DNA of 64,000 nucleotides from JBNAGF01 sp049801055 (GTDB lineage Bacteria > Pseudomonadota > Alphaproteobacteria > Rhodobacterales > Rhodobacteraceae). A program made the position numbers and the translations under genes. Location of the stretch: positions 248,001-312,000 of the forward strand of contig NZ_JBNAGF010000003.1 in the NCBI RefSeq assembly GCF_049801055.1. Reading direction: 5' to 3'. This document shows positions 8,766 through 17,744 of this stretch, piece by piece. The notes under the pieces were generated by a model that did no database searches, had not been told where the DNA came from, and worked only from the letters and a program-made list of their open reading frames with translations. Each line of letters begins with the position of its first letter. Position 1 is the stretch's first letter.

Positions 8766-9907
8766 ACCTGCGCGCCGCTAGTCTTGCCGCAGCGATCTGG
8801 GCGGGGCTGATCCCCTCGGTCCTGATGGCACAGGACGACCCGGCTGTTGCCGCCCGCGCGGCTGCCAAGCAGCTCGAAGCGGCTTCGGTCTCACTTGGGG
8901 AAGCGAACTCGGCGCGTGACAGGGTCAAAGCTCTGACGGGAACCGTTCGCGCCTATGAGGCCGGGCTTGCGGCCATGCGGGACGGGTTGCGCAGGGTTGC
9001 TACCCGCGAGGGACAGCTGAGCGCCCGGCTTCGTGCGCAAGAAGAGGAAGTCGCCCGGCTGATCGGCATCTTGCAGGTGATCGAGACATCGCCGCCTCCG
9101 GTTTTGTTGCTGCACCCATCCGGGCCGGTTGGGGCTGCGCGGTCCGGAATGATGCTGGCCGAGGTAACACCTGCTTTGGCCCAACAGGCAGACCGCCTGC
9201 GCCACGACCTTGAAGAGGTGCAGACCTTGCGCCTGTTGCAACAGAATGCGGCCAAGACGCTGGAAAGCGGGCTGGTCGGCGCCCAGCAAGCACGGGCCGA
9301 GCTGAGCAAGGCCGTTGCCGACCGAACAGATCTACCGTCACGATTTACCGAAGATCCGGTGAGGACTGCGATCCTTCTTTCATCGACCGAGACACTAGAG
9401 GGGTTTGCCAGCGGCCTGTCCGAGGTGGCCGAAGGTGAGATCGAAGAAACGTCGGCCAATATTCTGGCGCTCAAGGGAACATTGGGGTTGCCGGTTCAGG
9501 GCCTAGTTCTGCGACGTGCCGGTGAAGCGGATGCCGCTGGGGTCGATCGACCGGGCATCCTTGTTGCAGCGAGACCCCGTGCGCTGGTAACCACACCGAC
9601 TTCTGCAACAATCCGCTATCGCGGGCCGCTGCTAGATCTTGGAAATGTGGTCATTCTTGAACCGCAGCCCGGAACACTCTTTGTTCTGGCAGGCTTGCAG
9701 GAGGTCTTCGGAGAGACAGGGCAGGTTGTTCCCGAAGGCTCTCCGGTTGGGCTAATGGGCGGCGCGGCGCCGCAAAGCGGAACGTTTTTGTCACTAAGCA
9801 GTGATGGCACTGGAACTGACCGGTCAGAAACGCTCTATATAGAAGTCAGAGAGGGCGGCAGCCCGGTGGATCCGGAGCAGTGGTTCCAAACCGACAAGGA
9901 TGGATAG
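8762..9907 (+). CDS. EnvC-like murein hydrolase activator (degenerate LytM/M23)
   Basis: 381 residues. A signal peptide ends near VLMAQDD. A long coiled-coil-rich stretch (about 27-250, repeated A/E/L/R heptads) precedes a C-terminal LytM-like domain (about 270-375) ending TLYIEVREGGSPVDPEQWF. That last motif is typical of M23 peptidases, but the zinc-binding histidines are replaced, as in EnvC. EnvC proteins activate cell-wall amidases at the septum without cutting murein themselves. A periplasmic role in daughter-cell separation is inferred from architecture and from the neighbouring ctpA, a pairing common in alphaproteobacteria. Confidence 0.85.
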   Translation: MNLRAASLAAAIWAGLIPSVLMAQDDPAVAARAAAKQLEAASVSLGEANSARDRVKALTGTVRAYEAGLAAMRDGLRRVATREGQLSARLRAQEEEVARLIGILQVIETSPPPVLLLHPSGPVGAARSGMMLAEVTPALAQQADRLRHDLEEVQTLRLLQQNAAKTLESGLVGAQQARAELSKAVADRTDLPSRFTEDPVRTAILLSSTETLEGFASGLSEVAEGEIEETSANILALKGTLGLPVQGLVLRRAGEADAAGVDRPGILVAARPRALVTTPTSATIRYRGPLLDLGNVVILEPQPGTLFVLAGLQEVFGETGQVVPEGSPVGLMGGAAPQSGTFLSLSSDGTGTDRSETLYIEVREGGSPVDPEQWFQTDKDG

Positions 9908-9913
9908 AACGAA

Positions 9914-11248
9914 ATGAAAAAATTCGTGATGGCCGCGGTGGGCGGTACGGTGGCCGGGGTCGTGGCAACCACGCAGTTTGCAGGTCCGCTGGTGGCGGAG
10001 GAATCCGTGCGCAGCTCCAGCGTTTACGAACAGCTGGACCTGTTTGGTGACATCTTCGAGCGGATTCGCATTCAATACGTAGAAGAAGTCGACGAAGCCG
10101 AACTGATCGAGGCCGCGATTGACGGGATGCTGACGTCGCTGGATCCGCATTCCAGTTATCTATCCCCCGAAGATGCTGCCCAAATGCGGGTTCAGACCCG
10201 GGGTGAGTTTGGCGGGCTCGGGATCGAGGTCACCCAAGAGGAAGGCTTCGTCAAAGTTGTCTCCCCCATCGACGGAACGCCTGCAGACGAAGCCGGGATC
10301 GAGGCCGGCGATTTCATTACCCATGTTGACGGCGAAAGTGTGCTGGGTCTGACGCTGGACTCGGCGGTGGACCTGATGCGCGGCCCCGTCGGGTCTGAGA
10401 TTGTGATTACCGTCGTGCGTGAAGGCGAGGCTGAACCGTTCGACGTTTCCATCATCCGCGACACCATCAAGTTGACCGCAGTGCGGGCGCGCACCGTCGG
10501 AGACAGCGTGGTGCTGCGTGTGACAACATTTAATGATCAAACCACGCCGAACCTCATTGCAGGTTTCGAAGAGCAGGTCGAAGAAGCGGGCGGCATGGAC
10601 AAGGTCAACGGCATTGTGCTGGATCTGCGAAACAACCCCGGAGGACTGCTGACCCAGGCAATTCAGGTTGCTGACAGCTTTCTCGAAAAGGGCGAAATCG
10701 TCTCGACCCGTGGGCGCCTGCCGGAGGATGGCGAACGGTTCAACGCTGAGGAGGGGGACTTGGCCGGAGGAAAACCCATCGTTGTGTTGATCAACGGAGG
10801 GTCCGCATCCGCGTCCGAGATCGTCGCCGGGGCACTTCAGGATCATCGCAGGGCGATCGTTGTTGGAACCAAGAGTTTTGGCAAAGGATCGGTTCAGACG
10901 GTTATGCCGCTACGTGGAGATGGCGCCATGCGCCTGACCACGGCGCGCTACTATACGCCGTCTGGCCGCTCGATTCAGGCACTCGGTGTCAGCCCCGATA
11001 TCGTTGTCGAACAACCGCGCCGACAGCCTCCGACCGAGGAAGAGGAGGACAACGGCCGCCGGACGCGTTCCGAGGCCGATCTGCGGGGCAGCCTGAACAA
11101 TGACAGCCTTTCGGAAGATGAGGCGCGCCAGATCGAGGAAGATCGCGCCAAGGCAGAAGCCGCTGCTGAGCTTCGCGAAGAAGACTACCAGCTCGCTTAC
11201 GCCATCGACATTCTCAAGGGATTGTCGGCACTGGGCCCAACCGAGTGA
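9914..11248 (+). CDS. ctpA: Carboxy-terminal processing protease (S41)
   Basis: Periplasmic serine protease that trims protein C termini and affects envelope remodelling. The 444-residue protein has an N-terminal export signal (MKKFVMAAVGGTVAGVVATT), a PDZ domain at about 95-170 (GLGIEVTQEEGFVKVVSPI), and the S41 catalytic domain. The Ser-Lys dyad is visible: Ser near 297 in NGGSASASEIVAGAL and Lys near 322 in GTKSFGKGSVQTV. The C-terminal tail is acidic and low complexity. It begins 6 bases after the envC-like gene and ends before a clear hairpin terminator. Confidence 0.96.
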   Translation: MKKFVMAAVGGTVAGVVATTQFAGPLVAEESVRSSSVYEQLDLFGDIFERIRIQYVEEVDEAELIEAAIDGMLTSLDPHSSYLSPEDAAQMRVQTRGEFGGLGIEVTQEEGFVKVVSPIDGTPADEAGIEAGDFITHVDGESVLGLTLDSAVDLMRGPVGSEIVITVVREGEAEPFDVSIIRDTIKLTAVRARTVGDSVVLRVTTFNDQTTPNLIAGFEEQVEEAGGMDKVNGIVLDLRNNPGGLLTQAIQVADSFLEKGEIVSTRGRLPEDGERFNAEEGDLAGGKPIVVLINGGSASASEIVAGALQDHRRAIVVGTKSFGKGSVQTVMPLRGDGAMRLTTARYYTPSGRSIQALGVSPDIVVEQPRRQPPTEEEEDNGRRTRSEADLRGSLNNDSLSEDEARQIEEDRAKAEAAAELREEDYQLAYAIDILKGLSALGPTE

Positions 11249-11274
11249 AACAAATTTCGAACTGATTGATTTTG

Positions 11275-11308
11275 ACGGCTCGCGAGTTCGCGGGCCGTTT
11301 TCTGTTTC
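11275..11308 (+). terminator. Rho-independent terminator of gpmI-envC-ctpA
   Basis: Stem ACGGCTCGC paired with GCGGGCCGT (one G-U pair), a small loop, then a T-rich tail (TTTCTGTTTCT). It lies 26 bases after the ctpA stop. Confidence 0.75.
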
Positions 11309-11337
11309 TGGTCAGGGCTGATCGGGTATCCGCATGA

Positions 11338-11715
11338 TCAGGCAGTCTCCAAGCAATGGCGGCGGAACGCGCGTTTGAGCATATCCAGCTCCGACCGCAA
11401 AAGCTCAACCTCGGCTCGCAGGTCATCTGCGAGTGCCTCTCCGGCAATCAGTGAAAAATCCGCCAGTTTGGTATCCGTTTCCCCATCAAATATCAAAAAT
11501 GTCTGAACGCCATCGGCGACAGCATGGGACGGAACCGGCACTGTCAGGGTCCATTCCCCGACGGAATCGGCCTCGGTCATTTCGACGCCCTCGACAGGCT
11601 TGTCCTGATGGGTGACCCGGATCCCGGGCCGCTTTCCGGAATTGCCAGCACCTGTTATCCGGCCTTCCCAGATGCCGTTGCGCAGACGGATTTTCGTAAC
11701 GGTGAGTTCGCTCAT
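11338..11715 (-). CDS. Hypothetical protein, 125 residues
   Basis: ATG start at 11715 with a GGAGGAG ribosome site. The first 85 residues look like a beta-rich domain (SELTVTKIRLRNGIWEGRITG, GEWTLTVPVPSHAVADGVQTF). The last 40 form a helical segment (LADDLRAEVELLRSELDMLKRAFRR) with heptad spacing, likely a short coiled coil. No family is recognised. It starts 11 bases after the stop of the upstream gene (11727-12488), so the two form an operon, probably of shared but unknown function. Confidence 0.75.
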   Translation of the reverse strand: MSELTVTKIRLRNGIWEGRITGAGNSGKRPGIRVTHQDKPVEGVEMTEADSVGEWTLTVPVPSHAVADGVQTFLIFDGETDTKLADFSLIAGEALADDLRAEVELLRSELDMLKRAFRRHCLETA

Positions 11716-11726
11716 CCCAGCTCCTC

Positions 11727-12488
11727 CTAGAGTGCCGCGCGGCGGTGGCGGGCAAAGGTGACATCCCTCAGGATCACCTGATTCATTTCCGGTGCTTCAA
11801 AAATCAGGTCGAGCCAGGCCTTTTCGATCCGCTTTTCGTTCAGACGCGAATAGGCAAGATCAAACTCGACCATGATGTCCTTGGCGTCCAACGGCAGTTC
11901 CAGAACGATCTGTTCGGTGTTCGGGCCATGACGAATGTTCAGACGGGCAAAAATCTCCAGTGGTTTTTCGGTTTCAATGATCGTGTTCAACCGCAGAAGA
12001 TGCTGACGGGTAAGACCCGCTGCCGCTTCCGCAGGCAGGTCGATCACCAAAGAAAGAAAGCTGCCGTCAAACTTGAACACGTCGAGCCGAAGGCCGTATG
12101 GAGCCAGATCCTCTTCGTGGGTATTGCGCAACTGGCGCAAGGTGAGTTCCGAGAAATCGCAGTCGTGGAACAGGGTCACCTCGGATCCTAGCATGGACTT
12201 GGTTGGGGCAGAGCTGATACCCGGGCGGGCCAGAGGCCCGCGCCACAGTTCCGGTCGCCACGACCAGTCGGTTCCGTGTGGCCGTGGAAAGAACGATGAC
12301 CCGATCATAGGAAGTGCCAGCCGACCGTCGGCAATATGAACAAGCTTGTCCAAATGAGTGCGCAACTGGCGAGCCTGATTGCGCTGAACTCGCAGCTGCG
12401 AGAGGTTTGTATGCCCCGCCGATCGCGCGGCCCGCCGCCAGCGGCGCAGAGCTCGGAGATGGAACAGGCGGTCTAGGATGCTGCTCAT
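11727..12488 (-). CDS. Conserved hypothetical protein (DUF6478-like), 253 residues
   Basis: Starts with a basic region (LRALRRWRRAARSAGHTNLSQLRVQRNQARQL, quoted here in part as landmarks at residues 12-43). A W-rich segment (GTDWSWRPELWRGPLARPG) and a mixed alpha/beta region with VTLFHDCDFSELTLRQLRN follow. No signal peptide, membrane helix or catalytic motif is evident. The pattern matches a family I know only as a domain of unknown function limited to Rhodobacterales (DUF6478); that name is from memory and uncertain. It lies directly upstream of the 125-residue gene and is convergent to ctpA. Confidence 0.7.
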   Translation of the reverse strand: MSSILDRLFHLRALRRWRRAARSAGHTNLSQLRVQRNQARQLRTHLDKLVHIADGRLALPMIGSSFFPRPHGTDWSWRPELWRGPLARPGISSAPTKSMLGSEVTLFHDCDFSELTLRQLRNTHEEDLAPYGLRLDVFKFDGSFLSLVIDLPAEAAAGLTRQHLLRLNTIIETEKPLEIFARLNIRHGPNTEQIVLELPLDAKDIMVEFDLAYSRLNEKRIEKAWLDLIFEAPEMNQVILRDVTFARHRRAAL

Positions 12489-12592
12489 TTTGGACCTGTC
12501 GCGAGTGCGTGCGTGATGGCACGTCTTTGTTTCTACTTATGAAACAAAAGGGTTGCGGTCAAATGAACCTGCTCGTTCAGGTCAAATGGTTG

Positions 12593-12624
12593 CAAAAAAC
12601 CCGCCGGAAAGGTCTCCGGCGGGT
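12593..12624 (-). terminator. Rho-independent terminator of ilvD
   Basis: On the minus strand a 10-bp stem (ACCCGCCGGA with TCCGGCGGGT) and a short loop are followed by six T. It sits about 45 bases after the ilvD stop. Confidence 0.85.
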
Positions 12625-12670
12625 CTGTCGGGGCGACGCCCCCTTTGCATGTTGAACCTGCCAGACCGGG

Positions 12671-14434
12671 TCAGAGATCCATGTATTCGTGCTTTTCGGC
12701 CTTGCCACCGGGTTGTGTGACGGCGCCCTTGTAGGTTTCGCCGACAAGCTGAGCGTATTTCCACAAGGCACCCGAGGCATAGATGGTTTCCCGCGGACCC
12801 TTCCAGTCCGCCTTGCGTGCCGCAAATTCATCTTCGCTGAGGTCAACCGAGATTTCACCCGAGATTGCGTTGATGGTGATCATATCGCCATCCTTGAGCA
12901 AGGCGATCGGACCGCCCTGCGCGGCCTCGGGACCGACGTGACCAACGCAGAACCCCCGGGTCGCACCGGAGAAGCGCCCATCGGTGATCAGTGCCACCTT
13001 TTTGCCCATGCCCTGCCCTGAGAGCGCGGCAGTGGTGGCGAGCATCTCGCGCATGCCGGGACCGCCTGCGGGGCCTTCGTTGCGGATCACGATGACTTCG
13101 CCTTCTTTGTAGGCCCGGTCCTTGACGGCGGCAAATGCGTCTTCTTCGCATTCGAACACACGAGCCGGCCCCGAAAAGACCTGTTGATCTTCGGTCATGC
13201 CGGCAACTTTGACGATCGCACCCTGCGGAGCCAGATTGCCTTTCAGGCCGACAACGCCACCGGTTTTGGTGATCGGATTGTCGATCGGGTAGATCACGCG
13301 GCCGTCGGCTTCGCGGTCGATGCGGTCAAGTTCCTCGCCGATGCTGCGACCGGTTGCTGTCATGCAATCCTCGTGGATCAGCCCCGCCTTGCGAAGCTCC
13401 TTCATAACGACCGGGATGCCGCCGGCATCAAACAGATCCTTGGCCACGAACTGACCGCCGGGTTTCAGGTCCACGAAATAGGGTGTGTCACGGAAAATGT
13501 CGCAGACATCTTCGAGGAAGAACTCGATCCCTGCCTCGTGTGCAATCGCGGGAAGATGCAGGCCGGCATTGGTCGAACCGCCGGTGCAGGCAACGACCCG
13601 TGCAGCGTTTTCCAGCGATTTACGGGTAACCACGTCGCGGGCACGGATGTTCTTTTCAAGCAGATCCATCACAGCCTGGCCTGATGCCTCGGCATATTGG
13701 TCCCGGCTTTCATAGGGTGCGGGCATGCCAGACGAATTCATCAATGCCAGTCCGATTGCTTCAGACACACAGGCCATGGTGTTGGCGGTGAACTGACCGC
13801 CGCACGCGCCTGCCGATGGACACGCAACGCGTTCCAGCATCTCAAGCGCGGCGTCCGACATCTGCTCGTTCTGATGGCGGCCAACCGCCTCGAACATGTC
13901 CTGCACGGTCAGGTCCCGCGAACGGAAGTCTTCGGGGATCTCCTCGACCTGAGGGGCCTTGCCCGGAAGGATCGAACCGCCATAGATGAACACAGAAGGC
14001 ACGTTCAGGCGAACCATGGCCATCATCATGCCAGGCAGCGATTTGTCGCAGCCCGCAAGGCCAACCAGCGCATCATAGCAATGTCCGCGCATGGTCAGTT
14101 CGACGGTGTCGGCAATCGCCTCGCGGCTGGCAAGCGAGGAACGCATCCCCTCATGTCCCATCGCGATACCGTCAGTCACGGTGATGGTGGTAAACTCTCG
14201 CGGCGTGCCAAAGGCTTGCTTGACACCCATCTTGACCGACTGTGCTTGGCGGTTCAGAGCAATGTTACAGGGTGCGGCTTCGTTCCAGCATGTTGCCACA
14301 CCGACCAGAGGCTGATGGATTTCATCTTCGGTCATGCCCATCGCATAATAATAGGACCTGTGGGGTGCCCGTTCGGGGCCCTCGGTCACATGGCGGCTGG
14401 GAAGTTTGGTCTTGTCGAACTGGCGCTTGAGCAT
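12671..14434 (-). CDS. ilvD: Dihydroxy-acid dehydratase
   Basis: Third enzyme of branched-chain amino acid synthesis; it dehydrates dihydroxy acids to 2-keto acids using an Fe-S cluster. 587 residues from the chosen ATG at 14434 (MLKRQFDKTKLPSRHVTEG), which has a GGGAG site 8 bases upstream. The open frame continues 83 codons further upstream but would run into the divergent gene's promoter. Signature cysteines are in WNEAAPCNIALNRQA, GCDKSLPGMMMA and CPSAGACGGQFTANTMAC. It is single-gene transcribed, divergent from the ABC-like gene and followed by a strong terminator. Confidence 0.96.
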   Translation of the reverse strand: MLKRQFDKTKLPSRHVTEGPERAPHRSYYYAMGMTEDEIHQPLVGVATCWNEAAPCNIALNRQAQSVKMGVKQAFGTPREFTTITVTDGIAMGHEGMRSSLASREAIADTVELTMRGHCYDALVGLAGCDKSLPGMMMAMVRLNVPSVFIYGGSILPGKAPQVEEIPEDFRSRDLTVQDMFEAVGRHQNEQMSDAALEMLERVACPSAGACGGQFTANTMACVSEAIGLALMNSSGMPAPYESRDQYAEASGQAVMDLLEKNIRARDVVTRKSLENAARVVACTGGSTNAGLHLPAIAHEAGIEFFLEDVCDIFRDTPYFVDLKPGGQFVAKDLFDAGGIPVVMKELRKAGLIHEDCMTATGRSIGEELDRIDREADGRVIYPIDNPITKTGGVVGLKGNLAPQGAIVKVAGMTEDQQVFSGPARVFECEEDAFAAVKDRAYKEGEVIVIRNEGPAGGPGMREMLATTAALSGQGMGKKVALITDGRFSGATRGFCVGHVGPEAAQGGPIALLKDGDMITINAISGEISVDLSEDEFAARKADWKGPRETIYASGALWKYAQLVGETYKGAVTQPGGKAEKHEYMDL

Positions 14435-14612
14435 TGCTGGTCTCCCGAATGTCGTTTCCAAGGGCATAGCCCCGCGTTCTGAAAGGCACAAGTCGGAACG
14501 CCGCCGCAGTCGGTATCCTTGTATTGACGGCAGCCAGTGCTTACCGTTTGGAACCTGTCGGCTCGATTTGTCCGGCCCGGGGCAAGTTTCACGTTGCGAG
14601 GACCGGTTGGGT

Positions 14613-17600
14613 ATGGAACCCACGCTGTTTTCATTCATCTGGAAGTATTCCAAGCGCCAGCAGTTCTTTCTGCTGTTGCTCACGGTTTTGACCTTCCCGT
14701 TTCTCTACGCCTCGCTGGAGTTGCCCAAGCGCATCATCAATGACGCCATCGGTGCCGTGAATTCCACAAAGACCCTGTGGGGTGTCGAATTGACCCAGGT
14801 ACAGTATCTGATGCTGCTGTGCTTTGCCTTTCTGGCGGTCGTGCTTATCGGCGGGTTGATGAAAATGCGGATCAACACGATGAAAGGCGTGTTGAGCGAG
14901 CGTATGCTCCGACGCCTGCGCTACACGTTGATCGCTCGGATGATGCGGTTTCCAAAACCCTACTTCAACACCACCAGCCAGGGCGAACTGGTGTCAATGG
15001 TAACATCCGAAGCCGAGCCGATGGGCGGGCTGATGGGGGACGCGATCGCGCAGCCGGCATTTCAGGCCGGACAAATGTTGACCATCGTGTCGTTCCTGTT
15101 TCTGCAGAGCGTTTGGTTCGGGTTGGCATCGGTCGCGTTGATTCCACTGCAAGCGTGGTTGATCCCGCGCCTGCAGCGACAGATCAACCTGCTGAACAAG
15201 GAGCGCATTCACGAAGTCAGAAAGCTTAGTTCTGAGATCGGCGAAAGCGCGGCCGGGATCTCGGACCTTCGTGCCAATGGCGGCTGGCGGTTCCGTTTGG
15301 CGCAGATAACAGATCGGTTGGGCCGGTTGTTCGAGATTCGCTACAGGATCTACCAGAAGAAATTCTTCATGAAGTTCCTGAACAACCTTATCACCCAGAT
15401 GACGCCTTTCCTGTTTTACGCCGTGGGCGGGTATCTGGCGATCAAAGGCGAAATTACCGTTGGTGCGCTTGTTGCAGCTTTGGGGGCTTACAAGGATCTT
15501 TCGGCACCGTGGAAAGAGCTGCTGACCTACTACAATCAGGTGCAGGACATGTCGCTGCGCTGGCAGGTGGTGACAGAACGCTTCGCGCCAAGGCACATGA
15601 TTCCAGAAGACCTCTTTTCCGGCGAACCCGCTGAAATCCCGCATCTGGACGGCTCGATCGAGCTGAGAAACGTGACCGTTCGCGATCAGGACGGTAACAC
15701 TGTTCTCGAAGAGATCAACCTGACCATCCCTCCGGGTTCTCGGGTTGCGGTGCAAAGCAGCCGGGCAGGCGAGCGTGTTGCGCTGGCGCAATTGCTGACG
15801 CGCGAGGTGCTACCGGTCTCGGGTGAAGTTCTTGTATCCGGGCGGCGTCTTTCAGATCTCCATCAGGCGGTCATTGCGGCGCGCATTGGTCATGCTCACT
15901 CACGCCCTTACCTGTTTGACGGAGCTCTGGGTGATAACTTGCTTATGCCCCTGCGAACCCGTCCACAGAATGCGACCGGGGAGCGACAGCAGCAGGACAA
16001 GGCCGCCGTAGAAGCCCGAAAATCCGGTAACAGCACAGACTCGCTCGAAGCAAACTGGATCGATCTCGATCTTGCGGGGATGGATGATGCAGAAGAAATC
16101 CGCGACTGGTGGTTCAAACTTGTTCAGGCGATGGGAACCGACGAGATCATGTTTCGGCGTACGCTGCGGTCTCACTTCGACATGGCCCTGCATCCGGATC
16201 TGGCAAAGGACATCGTCCGCCTGCGCCCGGAAATCAGGGAACGGTTGCAAAAGAAAGGTCTGGACGAGGCGATTTTTCATTTTGAACCGGATCAGTTCAA
16301 TCCGGCCGTGCCGCTTGGCGGAAACCTGCTCTACGCATCCACCAAGCATGAGATTTCGACAAACGGTTTTAGCGACGAGGACCGTTTCGTTAAACTTTTG
16401 GACGATCAGGGGTTGGCCGAAGAGGCGTTTCAGATTTCTCTCGGCGTGATATCGACGCTGAAACAGGCGTTCGGACGGGATGGCACCGATCACCCCTTGT
16501 TTCGTCGGCTGGGAATGGACCCGGACATGTATCGCAGCCTGGTGGAGATTGCTGATCGGCGCGAATCTCATGGGCCCGGCAGCCTGACCAAACAGGACCG
16601 GGCAAAGCTGCTGACTGTTCCCTTCCTGTTATCTGCCGAACAGATCGGGCCGAGCTTCCCGGAAGAATACAAGGACAAGATCCTTCAGTTTCGGAAATCT
16701 CAATCCGCCAAATTGTTGAAGGAAGGCGGTTCGCTTTTCTTTCCGATTTCACCCGATGTTTTCATCCCACAGTTGACGGTGATCGAGAACGCCATCTATG
16801 GGCGTGTATCGTTGATGGCGGGCGCGCGTGCCGACGAAATCGAGGATTTGGTCGCAGAAGTGCTGAGCGAGCAAGGCATGAGGCGTCGGATTGCGGCTGT
16901 GGTTTACGATCTGCCCGCGGGTCTGGGTGGGACCAACCTGCCAACGGTGTTTCAGGAACGCGCCGCCTTCAGCCGCGCTGCGATCAAACGGCCCGATATT
17001 CTAATCCTTGATCGGGCTCTGGCGAGCCACGATTCACAAAGCCGTGTTCGTACGAGGCAGAAACTGCGCGAACTTCTTCCGAATTCCATCATGATCTTCA
17101 TGGAAGATCAGTTTGCACATCCGGAAGCATATGATTTGTTTGTCGAGATCCGCGATGGCCGGATTGACGGGGTCGAACGGGAGCGGCTGTCGGGTATGGA
17201 CCATGCCGGTACGGCGGATCTAAAACGGAAGCTCGATATCATCGCGTCAACCGAGTTGTTCTCGCGGCTGGATCCTCGCAACCAGCGTCTGCTGGCTTTC
17301 TCGGCGCAATGGTATGATGCCAAGGCAGGGCAGGTTATTTTTTTGCATAACCAGCCGGCAGACGCGGCCTATCTGTGCCTGACAGGAAAATCCGCCCTGC
17401 GCTGGCCGGAAAGCGCGCCTGATGATCCTCCGCTTTCCTTTGTCGAACCGGGGCGGTTGATTGGTGATCTGTCGATCATCACCGGCGATCCGCGCCCACT
17501 GGATCTGATTGCGCTCGAAGACAGCGGATTCCTGAGAATCGGTGCCGAGGAGTTCCGTGCGGTAATTGAAAACGATGCCACCGTTGCGGTTCGCCTGCTG

Positions 17601-17744
17601 GAAACAGTGGCAGGGCATCTGGTCGATGCCGCGGATTTCCTTCGCGATAGCCACGTCAATATCGCAGAGTTCACCAATCCGATGGGAGATCCGATTGTTG
17701 GAGAAGCCGAGCCTGACAAGCCGCAGGAAGGTCAAGATGCATAA
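14613..17744 (+). CDS. ABC-exporter-like protein with degenerate, interrupted ATPase domain and C-terminal cyclic-nucleotide-type domain
   Basis: 1043 residues from ATG 14613; an in-frame upstream start exists at 14406 but lies over the ilvD promoter. Residues 1-310 are an ABC-exporter membrane domain (FLLLLTVLTFPFLYASLELP, LMLLCFAFLAVVLIGGLM, FFMKFLNNLITQMTPFLFYA). The nucleotide-binding domain begins near 345, but its P-loop position (373-395, GSRVAVQSSRAGERVALAQL) lacks the GKS/T core. About 265 extra residues (450-715) separate the Q-loop region from a second TVIENAIYG motif. The signature position near 769 reads GLGGTNLPTVFQERAAFSRA. Walker B near 798 is ILILDRALASHD, with Arg in place of the catalytic Glu. 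A cyclic-nucleotide-binding-like fold follows at about 892-1015. ATP hydrolysis is therefore doubtful. It overlaps the next gene by 8 bases. Confidence 0.88.
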   Translation: MEPTLFSFIWKYSKRQQFFLLLLTVLTFPFLYASLELPKRIINDAIGAVNSTKTLWGVELTQVQYLMLLCFAFLAVVLIGGLMKMRINTMKGVLSERMLRRLRYTLIARMMRFPKPYFNTTSQGELVSMVTSEAEPMGGLMGDAIAQPAFQAGQMLTIVSFLFLQSVWFGLASVALIPLQAWLIPRLQRQINLLNKERIHEVRKLSSEIGESAAGISDLRANGGWRFRLAQITDRLGRLFEIRYRIYQKKFFMKFLNNLITQMTPFLFYAVGGYLAIKGEITVGALVAALGAYKDLSAPWKELLTYYNQVQDMSLRWQVVTERFAPRHMIPEDLFSGEPAEIPHLDGSIELRNVTVRDQDGNTVLEEINLTIPPGSRVAVQSSRAGERVALAQLLTREVLPVSGEVLVSGRRLSDLHQAVIAARIGHAHSRPYLFDGALGDNLLMPLRTRPQNATGERQQQDKAAVEARKSGNSTDSLEANWIDLDLAGMDDAEEIRDWWFKLVQAMGTDEIMFRRTLRSHFDMALHPDLAKDIVRLRPEIRERLQKKGLDEAIFHFEPDQFNPAVPLGGNLLYASTKHEISTNGFSDEDRFVKLLDDQGLAEEAFQISLGVISTLKQAFGRDGTDHPLFRRLGMDPDMYRSLVEIADRRESHGPGSLTKQDRAKLLTVPFLLSAEQIGPSFPEEYKDKILQFRKSQSAKLLKEGGSLFFPISPDVFIPQLTVIENAIYGRVSLMAGARADEIEDLVAEVLSEQGMRRRIAAVVYDLPAGLGGTNLPTVFQERAAFSRAAIKRPDILILDRALASHDSQSRVRTRQKLRELLPNSIMIFMEDQFAHPEAYDLFVEIRDGRIDGVERERLSGMDHAGTADLKRKLDIIASTELFSRLDPRNQRLLAFSAQWYDAKAGQVIFLHNQPADAAYLCLTGKSALRWPESAPDDPPLSFVEPGRLIGDLSIITGDPRPLDLIALEDSGFLRIGAEEFRAVIENDATVAVRLLETVAGHLVDAADFLRDSHVNIAEFTNPMGDPIVGEAEPDKPQEGQDA